From the NCBI GenBank assembly GCA_965209015.1, contig OZ242367.1, forward strand, positions 1,302,001 through 1,366,000: a stretch of 64,000 bases of DNA, given 5' to 3'. The notes beneath the pieces are model-generated. The model was not told the origin of the DNA and did not search any database. It saw only the letters and a program-made list of their open reading frames with translations. Source of the stretch: Bin80 sp965209015 (GTDB lineage Bacteria > Bacteroidota > Rhodothermia > Rhodothermales > Bin80). Positions 34,005 to 43,059 of the stretch are shown one piece after another. The number at the start of each line of letters is the position of its first letter. Positions within the stretch are counted from its first letter, which is position 1. A program made the position numbers and the translations under genes.

Positions 34005-34394
34005 TTAAAGCCGATCTGAGTCCAGGAGTTCGGAAATTATATCTTCATGATCTGGTCGGATTAGAGCAAGGATCGCATGATGGGGGACGATATAAAATTT
34101 CTCTTGCTTATACGTGAACTCAATTGCCTCCTTACGCTGAAAGAAGGCTAAGTCTCCAACATTCGCCTCGAGAGGCAGATACCGTCCAATCCTTTTCGGC
34201 TCTGCCCAGGGTTCACTTTCGGAGTACTCAGGATTGGGAATCAAGTGGCCAGGTCCAACGATCTCTATGCGTCCTGATCCGATCCGGTCACGCTCGGCGA
34301 CAGATGCAGGAAGAACCAACCCAGATTCAGTCTGCTGTTCTCCGCTGTCGGGCTTAATTAATACCCGGTCACCAACGATGATTAACTCTGACAT
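34005..34394 (-). CDS. GroES-like co-chaperonin family protein, long divergent form
   Basis: 129 residues against about 97 for GroES. The family start is seen in LIIVGDRVLIKPDSGEQQTESGLVLPASVAERDRIGSGRI, with the hydrophobic mobile-loop tripeptide LVL, and in GDLAFFQRKEAIEFTYKQEKFYIVPHHAILALI. An insertion of about 25-30 residues lies around PNPEYSESEPWAEPKRIGRYLPLEANV, in the dome-forming part. No groEL is adjacent. Such orphan GroES-like proteins occur in Bacteroidota-type genomes; whether it pairs with the main GroEL is open. 43 bases after the symporter stop on the same strand. Confidence 0.82.
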   Translation of the reverse strand: MSELIIVGDRVLIKPDSGEQQTESGLVLPASVAERDRIGSGRIEIVGPGHLIPNPEYSESEPWAEPKRIGRYLPLEANVGDLAFFQRKEAIEFTYKQEKFYIVPHHAILALIRPDHEDIISELLDSDRL

Positions 34395-34437
34395 AGAATC
34401 AGGAAAGAGTAATCTGATTTAGACAAATAAAGTTCAC

Positions 34438-36213
34438 CTACTTCAACGTCCCTCTTAGGTAGAGGGTCGATCCAATTGCTAAGGTCAGCATCAAAAAGCC
34501 GGGTAGATAATTTCCCAGAATTAAATATCCAGCCGAAAATAAACATGTATACACAAGCACGATTCCAGCACCCCATTGACGTGCCATTGCACGTATGGTG
34601 GAGTCTGACTGGATGTCCGGGTGCATTCCAGCAATAGGCTTCCAACCTGGCCCTGCGGGTCGAACGAGTCTATAAAATTTCTCAAGGGTGGCTTGGTCTG
34701 TTGGTTTGGTGAGAAAGGTAACCGTAATCCACAGAGCGGTCGTAATTCCCACGACAATAAATAGGTTAGATGGAAATGGTTCATTGATTCCAGGGATTGG
34801 AATGCCAAAGAGCGTCAATAGCACGAGAAGGATTGGAGCCAAGGTCGCGACCAGTTCACTCCATGCGTTGATCCGCCACCAGTACCACCGGAGAATCAAG
34901 ACTGTACCTAAGCCTCCCGAGGCAGTAAGAATCAAGCTCCACGCTTGGCTGATAGACTCCAGTTGCGTGGCCACAAGAATACTTAGTAGACCCACAATGA
35001 AGGTGAGGGTTCGGGAGATTATGACATAATGGCGTTCACTTTTATTTGGACGAATAAATCGTCGCCAGAAATCATTCACCAAATAAGACACCCCCCAGTT
35101 CAGTTGTGTAGAAATCGTACTCATGAATGCGGCCAAGAAAGCAGCAAAGACTAACCCCAAGATCCCGACTGGCAGAACATCTCGCATAACCATAATGAAC
35201 CCTTCCCTTGATTGATCAAGTTCGGGGTATAGAACCAGAGATGACAGCGCAATGATGATCCATGGCCATGGACGGATACAGTAGTGCGCAATCGTGAAAA
35301 AAAGCGCCGAGAATACAGCGTCTCGTTCACTTGTCGTTCCCATCATACGCTGCGCGCTGTATCCACCTCCACCAGGCTCAGAACCCGGATACCAGCTACT
35401 CCACCACTGAATTCCAATGAAAGCCATGAACGCCGGGACGGACAATGCAAATGCAGCGGCCGCACTGGGGACATCACCGATCCTGGGGAAAAAGTCGAAT
35501 GTTTCGGGGGGCAAACTGGCTTTCAGGCCGGCAATTCCCCCGACTTCAGGGAGTTGAAGGACGAAGACTGCCATCAGGATTGAGCCTGCCATTGCCAGTA
35601 TGAATTGCATTACATCAGTTACCGCTACACCCCAAAGTCCTGAAAGCAATGCAAAAATGGAAACCAATACGACGAGCCCACTGACAATCACCAGTGCTGC
35701 ACTCATTGAGAGCCCACCCACCGAGAACGAGGCTTGACCGAATAAGGTAATACCTGGCCACAGCACGTTGATTGCCGTCTCCATTGCCAAGGAGACCCAT
35801 CCAATGATAATTATGTTTAAGAGCAGTCCAAAATAGACCGCCTTAATTCCACGAAGCCATGCAGCAACTTGACCGGTATAGCGGAGCTCAACGAATTCGA
35901 CATCCGTTTGAATCCCACATCTTCGCCATAATCGTGCAAAGAAGAATACGGTCAGCATACCTCCAAAGGCAAAATTCCACCACAACCAGTTGCCGGCAAT
36001 TCCATTTTCCGCAACCAGCTCGGTTACTGCCATCGGGGTATCCGCCGCAAACGTAGTTGCCACCATGCTGATGCCCGCCAACCACCATGCCATTCGACGT
36101 CCGCTCAGGAAGAACTCAGAGGTATTCTGTCCAGCACGTCTGGAATAGAACAAGGCAATTCCGGCGACAATCAGGAAGTAGATTCCGATAATGATCCAAT
36201 CAAGTGGTGTCAT
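34438..36213 (-). CDS. Sodium:solute symporter (SSS family)
   Basis: 591 residues with about 13-14 hydrophobic segments. N-terminus MTPLDWIIIGIYFLIVAGIALFYSRRAG and FFLSGRRMAWWLAGISMVATTFAADTPMAVTELV match the LeuT-fold SSS family, whose first helices bind Na+. Later sequences such as FMAFIGIQWWSSWYPGSEPGGGGYSAQRMMGT and GLVFAAFLAAFMSTISTQLNWGVSYLVNDFW carry the family signature. The solute (sugar, amino acid, organic acid) cannot be read from the sequence. Followed on the same strand by the GroES-like gene; divergent from parC with about 310 bases between starts. Confidence 0.92.
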   Translation of the reverse strand: MTPLDWIIIGIYFLIVAGIALFYSRRAGQNTSEFFLSGRRMAWWLAGISMVATTFAADTPMAVTELVAENGIAGNWLWWNFAFGGMLTVFFFARLWRRCGIQTDVEFVELRYTGQVAAWLRGIKAVYFGLLLNIIIIGWVSLAMETAINVLWPGITLFGQASFSVGGLSMSAALVIVSGLVVLVSIFALLSGLWGVAVTDVMQFILAMAGSILMAVFVLQLPEVGGIAGLKASLPPETFDFFPRIGDVPSAAAAFALSVPAFMAFIGIQWWSSWYPGSEPGGGGYSAQRMMGTTSERDAVFSALFFTIAHYCIRPWPWIIIALSSLVLYPELDQSREGFIMVMRDVLPVGILGLVFAAFLAAFMSTISTQLNWGVSYLVNDFWRRFIRPNKSERHYVIISRTLTFIVGLLSILVATQLESISQAWSLILTASGGLGTVLILRWYWWRINAWSELVATLAPILLVLLTLFGIPIPGINEPFPSNLFIVVGITTALWITVTFLTKPTDQATLEKFYRLVRPAGPGWKPIAGMHPDIQSDSTIRAMARQWGAGIVLVYTCLFSAGYLILGNYLPGFLMLTLAIGSTLYLRGTLK

Positions 36214-36527
36214 TTTTTATTGGGTTGCGTACAGTGCAAGTTAGGTGTTTTTCACGTGCCAGTCAAAATCATAGACAAAGCGAGCGAGCGGAATCCAATT
36301 CGTTCTTCACTAATTAATTGCATGTGTATCTTGGGAAGATTCAATAATAATATAAATCTTTGTGATGAAGAAAAAATCAAAATCATGTTGCTCGTGGATG
36401 GAATCAATCTCTATGTGGTTTGTCGGGTTTATACGCTTAAATTTATTGTCACAGTCGTTAAGGCTTTGAACAAATAATGATGCATTTGGCAGTATTTTTC
36501 CTGAATTAACGATATCTGAGTTGATCA
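36214..36527. other. Intergenic region between the symporter gene and parC
   Basis: Over 300 bases of AT-rich sequence with two divergent promoters expected. A short open frame (36220-36477) has no recognisable content. No RNA or repeat seen. Confidence 0.35.
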
Positions 36528-38849
36528 ATGGACCAAGTTGTGTCTGCCCCGCTTCATGAACTTGCAAATACGAGGTATCTGAACTATGCTCTGTCGGTAA
36601 TTACCAGCAGAGCACTTCCAGATATCCGAGATGGATTGAAACCGGTTCAGCGAAGGATCTTGTATTCAATGTTTACAGGGCTTCGTCTATACCCCGATGC
36701 AAGGTATCGCAAAAGCGCAACGATCGTTGGGGATACCATGGGCAAATATCATCCTCATGGAGACAGTGCGATCTATGATGCAATGGCACGTATGGCACAA
36801 CCGTTCGCCTTACGTAATCCTCTGGTGGATGGTCATGGGAATTTTGGGTCCATTGACGGGGATCGACCTGCTGCGATGCGATACACGGAGGCGAAACTGC
36901 TCCCCCTTGCAATGACATTGCTGGAGGAGTTGCGTCAAAATACAGTCCCATACAGGCCTAATTTTGACGCAACATTATCGGAGCCAGTTGTATTGCCTGC
37001 ACAGATCCCGAACTTGTTGGTCAACGGTGCAACCGGGATTGCTGTTGGCATGGCAACCAGTATTCCTCCCCATAACCTTGGCGAAGTGATTCGCGGAGCC
37101 ATCTACATGGTGGATTCTTTACTTCGACGATCCAATCACACTTGGCCATCCAACTCACTTAAGCACTTGCTCAAGCGCTATATCTTGGGGCCAGATTTTC
37201 CGACCGGTGGTAGAATGATGAATTCCCAAGAGGAATTGCAGCAGATTTATAAGAAGGGAGAAGGGACGATTATTCTGCGAGGAACTTATAAGGTGGAGCG
37301 TAAATCCAAAGTAATTATCACCTCTATCCCGTACGCAATCAATAAAAGTGATCTGGTTGAAAAGATTGCAATTCATATTGCAGATGGGAAGGTCCCCCAG
37401 CTTCTGGATATCCGAGATGAGTCCACCGATGATGTTCGAATTGTATTAGATCTCAAGCGGGGAGCGAAGGTGGAGGCAGCCATGGGCTACCTATTCAAAT
37501 ATACCCCCCTCCAATCCCGATTCCATGTGAATTTGACGTGTCTACTACCCACGATGAATCCGCAGGTCTGTGAGCCTAAGCGGGTGAGTCTACAGGAAGC
37601 GCTGGAGCACTTTCTACTCTTCCGAATGGAGGTCATCACCCGGAGGCTCCGATATGAATTAGAGAAATTGGAAGAGCGAATTCATATTCTTGAAGGGTTT
37701 GATACCATCTTTGATGCATTAGATGAAGCCATTCAGATAATTCGTGCCTCACGAAACAAAGCGGATGGCTCGCAGCGATTACGACACCGATTTTCACTGT
37801 CGGATATCCAGGCAAATGCGATCCTAGAAACCATGCTCTACAAGCTGTCCCAATTGGAGATTGATGCTGTCCGTGAGGAGCTTAAGCAAAAACGGGCACG
37901 AGTACAAGAGATTCAAGAACTCTTGGGGGACGAGTTGGCTCGCTGGAAATTGATTCGAAATGAGTTGAGTGAGGTGGAAAAGAAGTTTTCAACTGAGCGG
38001 CGTACAATGATCGCCTCAGAGGATGAAGGACGCTATGAATATTCCGAAGAGGATTTCATCGTAGATGAGGACACGGTGGTGATCATTACACGAGCAGGCT
38101 GGATTAAAAGACAACGCTCGTACATGGAGGTACAATCTATACGAGTTCGGGAAGGAGACGAAGTCGGATGGGCTTTGGGAACTGGAACACGTTGTACAGT
38201 GGTTCTATGGACGAATTTTGGACGTGCCTATACGATACGGGCAAACGATATCCAGAGTACGACCGGGCATGGGATCCCCTTACAAAAGATTTTTGATTTT
38301 AGAGATAAGGAACATGTAGTTGGTGCGATCCCCTGTGATCCCAGAATCGTAGGAGTAGTGGAATCTTCGCAGAATGAGGAAGATGATCCATTAGGACACT
38401 TGGTAGCGATTACTGCAAAGGGATTGGTGATTCGTCAACCACTCAAACTGTATGCAGATGTATCCACACGTAGGGGGAGAGTGTATGCACGCTTGAATGA
38501 ATCAGATGAAGTCTTTGGTGTATGGCCGTCTGACGGAACTGATTTTGTTTGTATGGCATCCCGCAAAGGTCACGCATTAATCTTTTCAGTTGAAGATATT
38601 CCCCTGATTAGCGGGCCCGGTAAGGGAGTCATTGGGATGAAAATGAGACCGGAGGATATATTGGTTGGGGCAACCCTGAGCATAAATGCACGAGATGGAG
38701 TCACCGTAGAAAAACCCAGCGGACTCCAAGAGATTGTTCGCCGGACTAAGTATGAGGTCACCCGTAGAGGTGGAAAAGGACACAAAATCATTCGGCGGGG
38801 AGAACTGAGTTCTACCGCCCTTGAAACTTATGAATATCATTTGCCATGA
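36528..38849 (+). CDS. parC: DNA topoisomerase IV subunit A (ParC; GyrA-type)
   Basis: 773 residues. Breakage-reunion subunit of a type IIA topoisomerase; separates linked daughter chromosomes. N-terminal motifs: ALSVITSRALPDIRDGLKPVQRRILYSM, the quinolone region YHPHGDSAIYDAMARMAQ (Ser80, Asp84) and the catalytic Tyr119 in AAMRYTEAKL. The C-terminal beta-pinwheel begins after 490 but lacks the GyrA-box (QRRGGKG-like QRRGGKG is absent), which argues for ParC rather than GyrA. The parE start overlaps its stop by 4 bases (ATGA). The order parC before parE is the reverse of the more common order. Confidence 0.92.
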   Translation: MDQVVSAPLHELANTRYLNYALSVITSRALPDIRDGLKPVQRRILYSMFTGLRLYPDARYRKSATIVGDTMGKYHPHGDSAIYDAMARMAQPFALRNPLVDGHGNFGSIDGDRPAAMRYTEAKLLPLAMTLLEELRQNTVPYRPNFDATLSEPVVLPAQIPNLLVNGATGIAVGMATSIPPHNLGEVIRGAIYMVDSLLRRSNHTWPSNSLKHLLKRYILGPDFPTGGRMMNSQEELQQIYKKGEGTIILRGTYKVERKSKVIITSIPYAINKSDLVEKIAIHIADGKVPQLLDIRDESTDDVRIVLDLKRGAKVEAAMGYLFKYTPLQSRFHVNLTCLLPTMNPQVCEPKRVSLQEALEHFLLFRMEVITRRLRYELEKLEERIHILEGFDTIFDALDEAIQIIRASRNKADGSQRLRHRFSLSDIQANAILETMLYKLSQLEIDAVREELKQKRARVQEIQELLGDELARWKLIRNELSEVEKKFSTERRTMIASEDEGRYEYSEEDFIVDEDTVVIITRAGWIKRQRSYMEVQSIRVREGDEVGWALGTGTRCTVVLWTNFGRAYTIRANDIQSTTGHGIPLQKIFDFRDKEHVVGAIPCDPRIVGVVESSQNEEDDPLGHLVAITAKGLVIRQPLKLYADVSTRRGRVYARLNESDEVFGVWPSDGTDFVCMASRKGHALIFSVEDIPLISGPGKGVIGMKMRPEDILVGATLSINARDGVTVEKPSGLQEIVRRTKYEVTRRGGKGHKIIRRGELSSTALETYEYHLP

Positions 38850-40768
38850 GTACCTATACCGGAGCGGATATTATGATTCTGGAAGGCTTGGAGGCCGTAC
38901 GTAAGCGTCCAGGCATGTATATCGGGGGGACCGGTAAACCAGGACTTCATCACCTCTTATGGGAGATCGTAGATAATGGAGTTGATGAAGCAGTCAATGG
39001 ATATGCAGATTGTATCAAGGTGCAACTTCACAAAGATCAAGCATCTGTGACCGTTGAAGATAATGGACGCGGAATCCCAGTAGATCTTCACCCAAAGAAA
39101 AAAATCCCTGCACTGGAGGTAATTCTAACTACGCTGCATTCGGGCGGAAAATTTGAGGGGGACCAGTACGTAACCTCAGGCGGATTACACGGGGTAGGGG
39201 CTTCGGTCGTCAATGCCCTTTCCAGAGAAATGGTTGCCCGGGTCTATCGTGATGGGAAATCCCATGAACAACGATTTCGGCGCGGACGACCGGTGAGCAA
39301 ATTGGTGGATTTGGGGAAAAAAACCAACAAGACAGGGACCAAGATTTATTTCGCTCCGGACCCCAAAATCTTTGACTCAATCAAGTTTGATGCTGCACGT
39401 ATTCGTAAGGAACTTGAGATCAAAACATACTTACATCGTGGGCTACGCATCATTTTTCGTGATGAAGGGAGAGGGGAGAAAGTTGAGTTTTTTCATGAAG
39501 GGGGCATAGTGGAGTATCTTGGGCATCTCATCCAAGAGGATCAAGCAACCCCAGTGCATCAAGATGTATTTTCTATCCTACAGGATTCACTTGAGAATTC
39601 TGTCCGCATGGAAATTGTGCTCCAATGGACAGAGTCAACGCGCGAGTGTCTGCGGTCGTATGTCAATGGAATCCCCACACAGGACGGTGGGACACATGAA
39701 CAGGGGTTCAAAGATGCGGTGAGAGAGGCAGTGAGGGCATGGATGGATACCCACAACGTGATCCCCCGTGGGGTTGAAGTCACTCCAGATGATATTCGAG
39801 AGGGGCTCTTTGGTATCATCAATATATTCATGTCAGATCCGCAGTTCCAGGGACAAACAAAGGATAAGTTGAATAATCCTTCTACCCGCTCCTTGGTCAG
39901 TAGTACAGTTCGAGTCTCGCTTGAGCAGTTCCTAAATTCGCACCCGTCCGCCAGTGATGCCATCGGCGCTCGGGTATTGCAGTCCGCTCGGGCACGTCAG
40001 GCCAGTCGTTCGGCTGCACGATCTGTCCGTTCCAAGGCACATCAGCGCAGACGTCTTACCCTTCCAGGGAAATTGGCAGATTGTTCTTCTATGGATCCAA
40101 TTGAAGGAGAACTCTTCATTGTTGAAGGAGATTCAGCAGGTGGTTCGGCGAAGCAAGGCAGAGATCGAAAAACGCAAGCGGTACTTCCTCTGCGCGGGAA
40201 GGTATTAAATGCGGAACAGGCAACTGCCAAGAAGTTGCAGGAGAATAAAGAATTATCTAATGTGGTTCAGGCTCTTGGGTGTGGCATGGGTGCCAGTCTG
40301 GATCCAGACAAACTACGGTACCATAAGGTCATCCTGCTGATGGATGCAGACTCGGACGGGCATCACATTGCCACATTATTGCTCACATTTTTTTACCGTT
40401 ATATGCGACCCCTCATTGATCGAGGACACATTTTTGTCGCTGAACCCCCACTATACCGATTGGATACAGGAAAACAAATCTTCTGGGCCTTGGATGATGA
40501 AGAAAAAGGTAAGATTGAACGCCGTCTGCGGAGCAAAAACTCTCGTGTCAAGATAGATGTCCAACGTTTTAAGGGACTTGGGGAGATGATGCCGCAGACA
40601 TTGAAAGAAACGACACTTGATCCTGCACGGCGCCGGATTCTGAAGGTTACAATTCCCGAAAAAACTCGAGCCGAAAATACGATCGCAGGGCTAATGGGGC
40701 GTGATGCGTCTATACGCTACCACTTCATCATGCAGAATGCGCGGAAGGCTGAGGACTTGGATGTGTAG
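38846..40768 (+). CDS. parE: DNA topoisomerase IV subunit B (ParE; GyrB-type)
   Basis: 640 residues. ATPase subunit pairing with the preceding ParC. GHKL ATPase motifs: EIVDNGVDEAVNG, VEDNGRGIPVDLHP and GGLHGVGASVVNALS; transducer region around 230-380; TOPRIM domain with EGDSAGG starting at 427 and DADSDGHHIATLLLTFFYR; C-terminal QRFKGLGEMMPQTLKETTLDP. Starts 4 bases inside parC, so the two are translationally coupled and made in equal amounts. The 3' end overlaps the converging EamA gene by 41 bases. Confidence 0.94.
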   Translation: MSTYTGADIMILEGLEAVRKRPGMYIGGTGKPGLHHLLWEIVDNGVDEAVNGYADCIKVQLHKDQASVTVEDNGRGIPVDLHPKKKIPALEVILTTLHSGGKFEGDQYVTSGGLHGVGASVVNALSREMVARVYRDGKSHEQRFRRGRPVSKLVDLGKKTNKTGTKIYFAPDPKIFDSIKFDAARIRKELEIKTYLHRGLRIIFRDEGRGEKVEFFHEGGIVEYLGHLIQEDQATPVHQDVFSILQDSLENSVRMEIVLQWTESTRECLRSYVNGIPTQDGGTHEQGFKDAVREAVRAWMDTHNVIPRGVEVTPDDIREGLFGIINIFMSDPQFQGQTKDKLNNPSTRSLVSSTVRVSLEQFLNSHPSASDAIGARVLQSARARQASRSAARSVRSKAHQRRRLTLPGKLADCSSMDPIEGELFIVEGDSAGGSAKQGRDRKTQAVLPLRGKVLNAEQATAKKLQENKELSNVVQALGCGMGASLDPDKLRYHKVILLMDADSDGHHIATLLLTFFYRYMRPLIDRGHIFVAEPPLYRLDTGKQIFWALDDEEKGKIERRLRSKNSRVKIDVQRFKGLGEMMPQTLKETTLDPARRRILKVTIPEKTRAENTIAGLMGRDASIRYHFIMQNARKAEDLDV

Positions 40769-41687
40769 ATGATCTTCGTTGGGCGGTTAGGATACTCCCT
40801 CCTGTGACCAGAAGCATCCCAATGAGGGATAGGGTGTTGGGGAAATCACCAAAGATTAAAATTCCCCAAACCACAGCAAATACGATTTGGATATAACTCA
40901 CGCCCATGGCTCGGGATGTTTGTTCGCGTTGCAGACTACGGGTTAGAAAAATCTGTGCAACATGCGTAAAGATTCCTATTCCGATCAGAGCCAGCCACTC
41001 AATTGGCGATGGGAGTGTGTATTGAACAGCAACAAAGGGGATGCCTGCAAGGGCAGTAACCAAGGAGAAGTAGAAAATGATTACCAGAGTGTGATCTGTC
41101 TCATGTAGTTTACGCACAGAAACGAATGCAAGTGCAGCCAATACTGCACCAAGAATTCCAACTGTGACGGCGGGAAGAGGTAATTGCTGAACATTGAAAA
41201 TGAACTCGGGCTGGATGACGCAAATGACTCCAACAATACAGACAGCAAAACCGATTATTATTCCAACTGACAGGTGCTCTCGAAGTAGAATGGTAGCAAT
41301 GACTGCCGCAAGGCAGGGAGACATATAAAATAGGATTGTTGCGTCTGCTATGGGGAGAGTAATGAGCGTCCAGAAAAAACACATGAGCGCCCCGAACCCG
41401 GTGAGTCCACGAAAAATGAGCAGCTTTTTATTTATGCCCCATGGATGGAGACTCGCCGAACGAACCCCCCAGTAGGCAAGGATACTTCCGACAATGCCTC
41501 GAATCATTACAATCTGTCCGGTTGGAATTGTCTGTGAGATCAGCTTGACCAATAAAGCCATTAGACTGAAGAAAAAGACTGCCAAGATCATATATCCTAG
41601 TCCAATCGAAAACCATGAAAAAATTGGATTGCCTCGATCAGGCAGGAAGTGAAGTTGACGCAGTGCGGTTTGCATAGCTGTATTCAT
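40728..41687 (-). CDS. EamA/DMT-family transporter
   Basis: 319 residues with ten hydrophobic helices in two EamA repeats (about 30-165 and 175-305), the layout of drug/metabolite exporters in the inner membrane. Distinct pieces are LMALLVKLISQTIPTGQIVMIRG and, in the second repeat, SRAMGVSYIQIVFAVVWGILIFGDFP, the conserved helix-nine region. Substrate unknown; relatives export amino acids, nucleosides or S-adenosylmethionine. The frame could start later, at MILAVFF; the chosen ATG is the first. Its last 41 bases run antisense into parE. Confidence 0.88.
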   Translation of the reverse strand: MNTAMQTALRQLHFLPDRGNPIFSWFSIGLGYMILAVFFFSLMALLVKLISQTIPTGQIVMIRGIVGSILAYWGVRSASLHPWGINKKLLIFRGLTGFGALMCFFWTLITLPIADATILFYMSPCLAAVIATILLREHLSVGIIIGFAVCIVGVICVIQPEFIFNVQQLPLPAVTVGILGAVLAALAFVSVRKLHETDHTLVIIFYFSLVTALAGIPFVAVQYTLPSPIEWLALIGIGIFTHVAQIFLTRSLQREQTSRAMGVSYIQIVFAVVWGILIFGDFPNTLSLIGMLLVTGGSILTAQRRSSTHPSPQPSAHSA

Positions 41688-42033
41688 CCCACTCTGGGTT
41701 TCTCAGGAATTCAATCAGTATGATGAAAATCTCTATGTCTCCAGGGTGGAGAAAAACGGCGTACTAGTACCGTCCAGAGGGATTACATGTTTTCGATGTT
41801 TTACTGACTTTCTTTAATATTTAATGAAGTCAGGAGGCACTCCAAGAGTGTAGATGATCTATGCAGATTTAGATCTTCAGGACTGGGGTAGTAAATGTGG
41901 TTGCCATTTCCGTTTCATACCACTAGGCATGGATTGATGCCTTAGTCAGAGGAGATTGGATCCTCCGAAACCAGACCATTACAGATTTGAAATCTACTAA
42001 GATATCACGGCCTATCTCGGGTGGGAATTCAGG
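41688..42033. other. Intergenic region with a 7-base-pair inverted repeat
   Basis: About 345 bases between the EamA gene start and the moxR stop. CTGACTT (41804-41810) and AAGTCAG (41827-41833) form an inverted repeat around an AT-rich 16-base loop. No gene or RNA recognised. The EamA promoter must lie here. Confidence 0.3.
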
Positions 42034-43056
42034 TTATATTTCTACCGATTGAATGATCCGTTCAATTAGATCTGGAACCGATACCCCGTCGGCCTCAGCA
42101 TTAAAATTAGCGATCACCCGGTGGCGCAGGACCGCAGTCGCGAGTGCCTGCACATCTGTGATCACGGGGGTGAATCTACCATCAATCGCTGCAAGGGCTT
42201 TCGCACCTAAGATCAAAAATTGCGATGCGCGAGGTCCGGCTCCATAGGCAATGTACTCGTTGACGAAATCTGGTGTCCCGTCGCGATTCGGACGAGTATT
42301 GGCAGTAAGGCGAACCGCATATTCAATCACGTTATTCGCTACCGGTAAATGACGAACAAGTTTCTGGAATGCCAGCAATTCATCTTGAGACATGGCCGGT
42401 TCAACCGTTGAGGTACTGCCTGCCGTAGTAGAGCGTACGACTTTTACCTCCTGATCAAAGGATGGATAATCCAACCACAGATTTAACATAAATCGATCCA
42501 ACTGCGCTTCAGGAAGGGGATAAGTGCCCTCTTGTTCAATTGGGTTTTGAGTTGCCAGCACGAAAAATGGCTCTTCCAGTGCAAAGGTGTTTCCGCCGGC
42601 AGTCACGCGATGCTCCTGCATGGCCTCAAGGAGGGCAGCCTGTGTTTTTGGGGGAGTCCGGTTCACCTCATCTGCCAATACAACATTAGCAAAGATCGGT
42701 CCTCTGACGAACCGGAAAGCACGACCACCCGTTCGTTTATCTTCTTCAATGATTTCGGTCCCTGTGATATCTCCTGGCATCAGATCGGGAGTGAACTGGA
42801 TCCGAGTAAAATTCAGTGCCAATGCGTCAGCTAACGTACGGATGAGGAGCGTTTTTGCCAAGCCAGGAACTCCAATGAGCAGCACATGGCCCTGGGCGAG
42901 AAGACACACGAGTATATTACGAATAATCTCTTCCTGGCCGACAATGATCTTGGATATCTCCGACTCCAAGCGTTGGCAGGCAATTGGTAAGCTTTCGGCA
43001 AGAGCGGGGGATACATCGTCAATTTCAGATTCAGGATGGCTGACTGCTTGTAACAT
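42034..43056 (-). CDS. MoxR family AAA+ ATPase
   Basis: 340 residues. A AAA+ chaperone-like ATPase. Walker A LLIGVPGLAKTLLIRTLADAL, Walker B VVLADEVNRTPPKTQAALLEAMQE, sensor 1 FVLATQNPIEQEGTYPLPEAQLDRFML, and C-terminal lid YIAYGAGPRASQFLILGAKALA. MoxR proteins assemble or activate partner proteins, often with VWA-domain proteins, but no VWA or DUF58 gene is adjacent; instead the gene is last in an operon with three PPIase-like proteins (3 bases after the one at 43060). That context suggests a role in envelope protein maturation, which is inference. Confidence 0.93.
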   Translation of the reverse strand: MLQAVSHPESEIDDVSPALAESLPIACQRLESEISKIIVGQEEIIRNILVCLLAQGHVLLIGVPGLAKTLLIRTLADALALNFTRIQFTPDLMPGDITGTEIIEEDKRTGGRAFRFVRGPIFANVVLADEVNRTPPKTQAALLEAMQEHRVTAGGNTFALEEPFFVLATQNPIEQEGTYPLPEAQLDRFMLNLWLDYPSFDQEVKVVRSTTAGSTSTVEPAMSQDELLAFQKLVRHLPVANNVIEYAVRLTANTRPNRDGTPDFVNEYIAYGAGPRASQFLILGAKALAAIDGRFTPVITDVQALATAVLRHRVIANFNAEADGVSVPDLIERIIQSVEI

Positions 43057-43059
43057 GCC

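Noticed and set aside
36220..36477. 85-residue ORF between the symporter gene and parC
   Set aside because: AT-rich, no recognisable domain or ribosome-binding site; both strands are equally open there.
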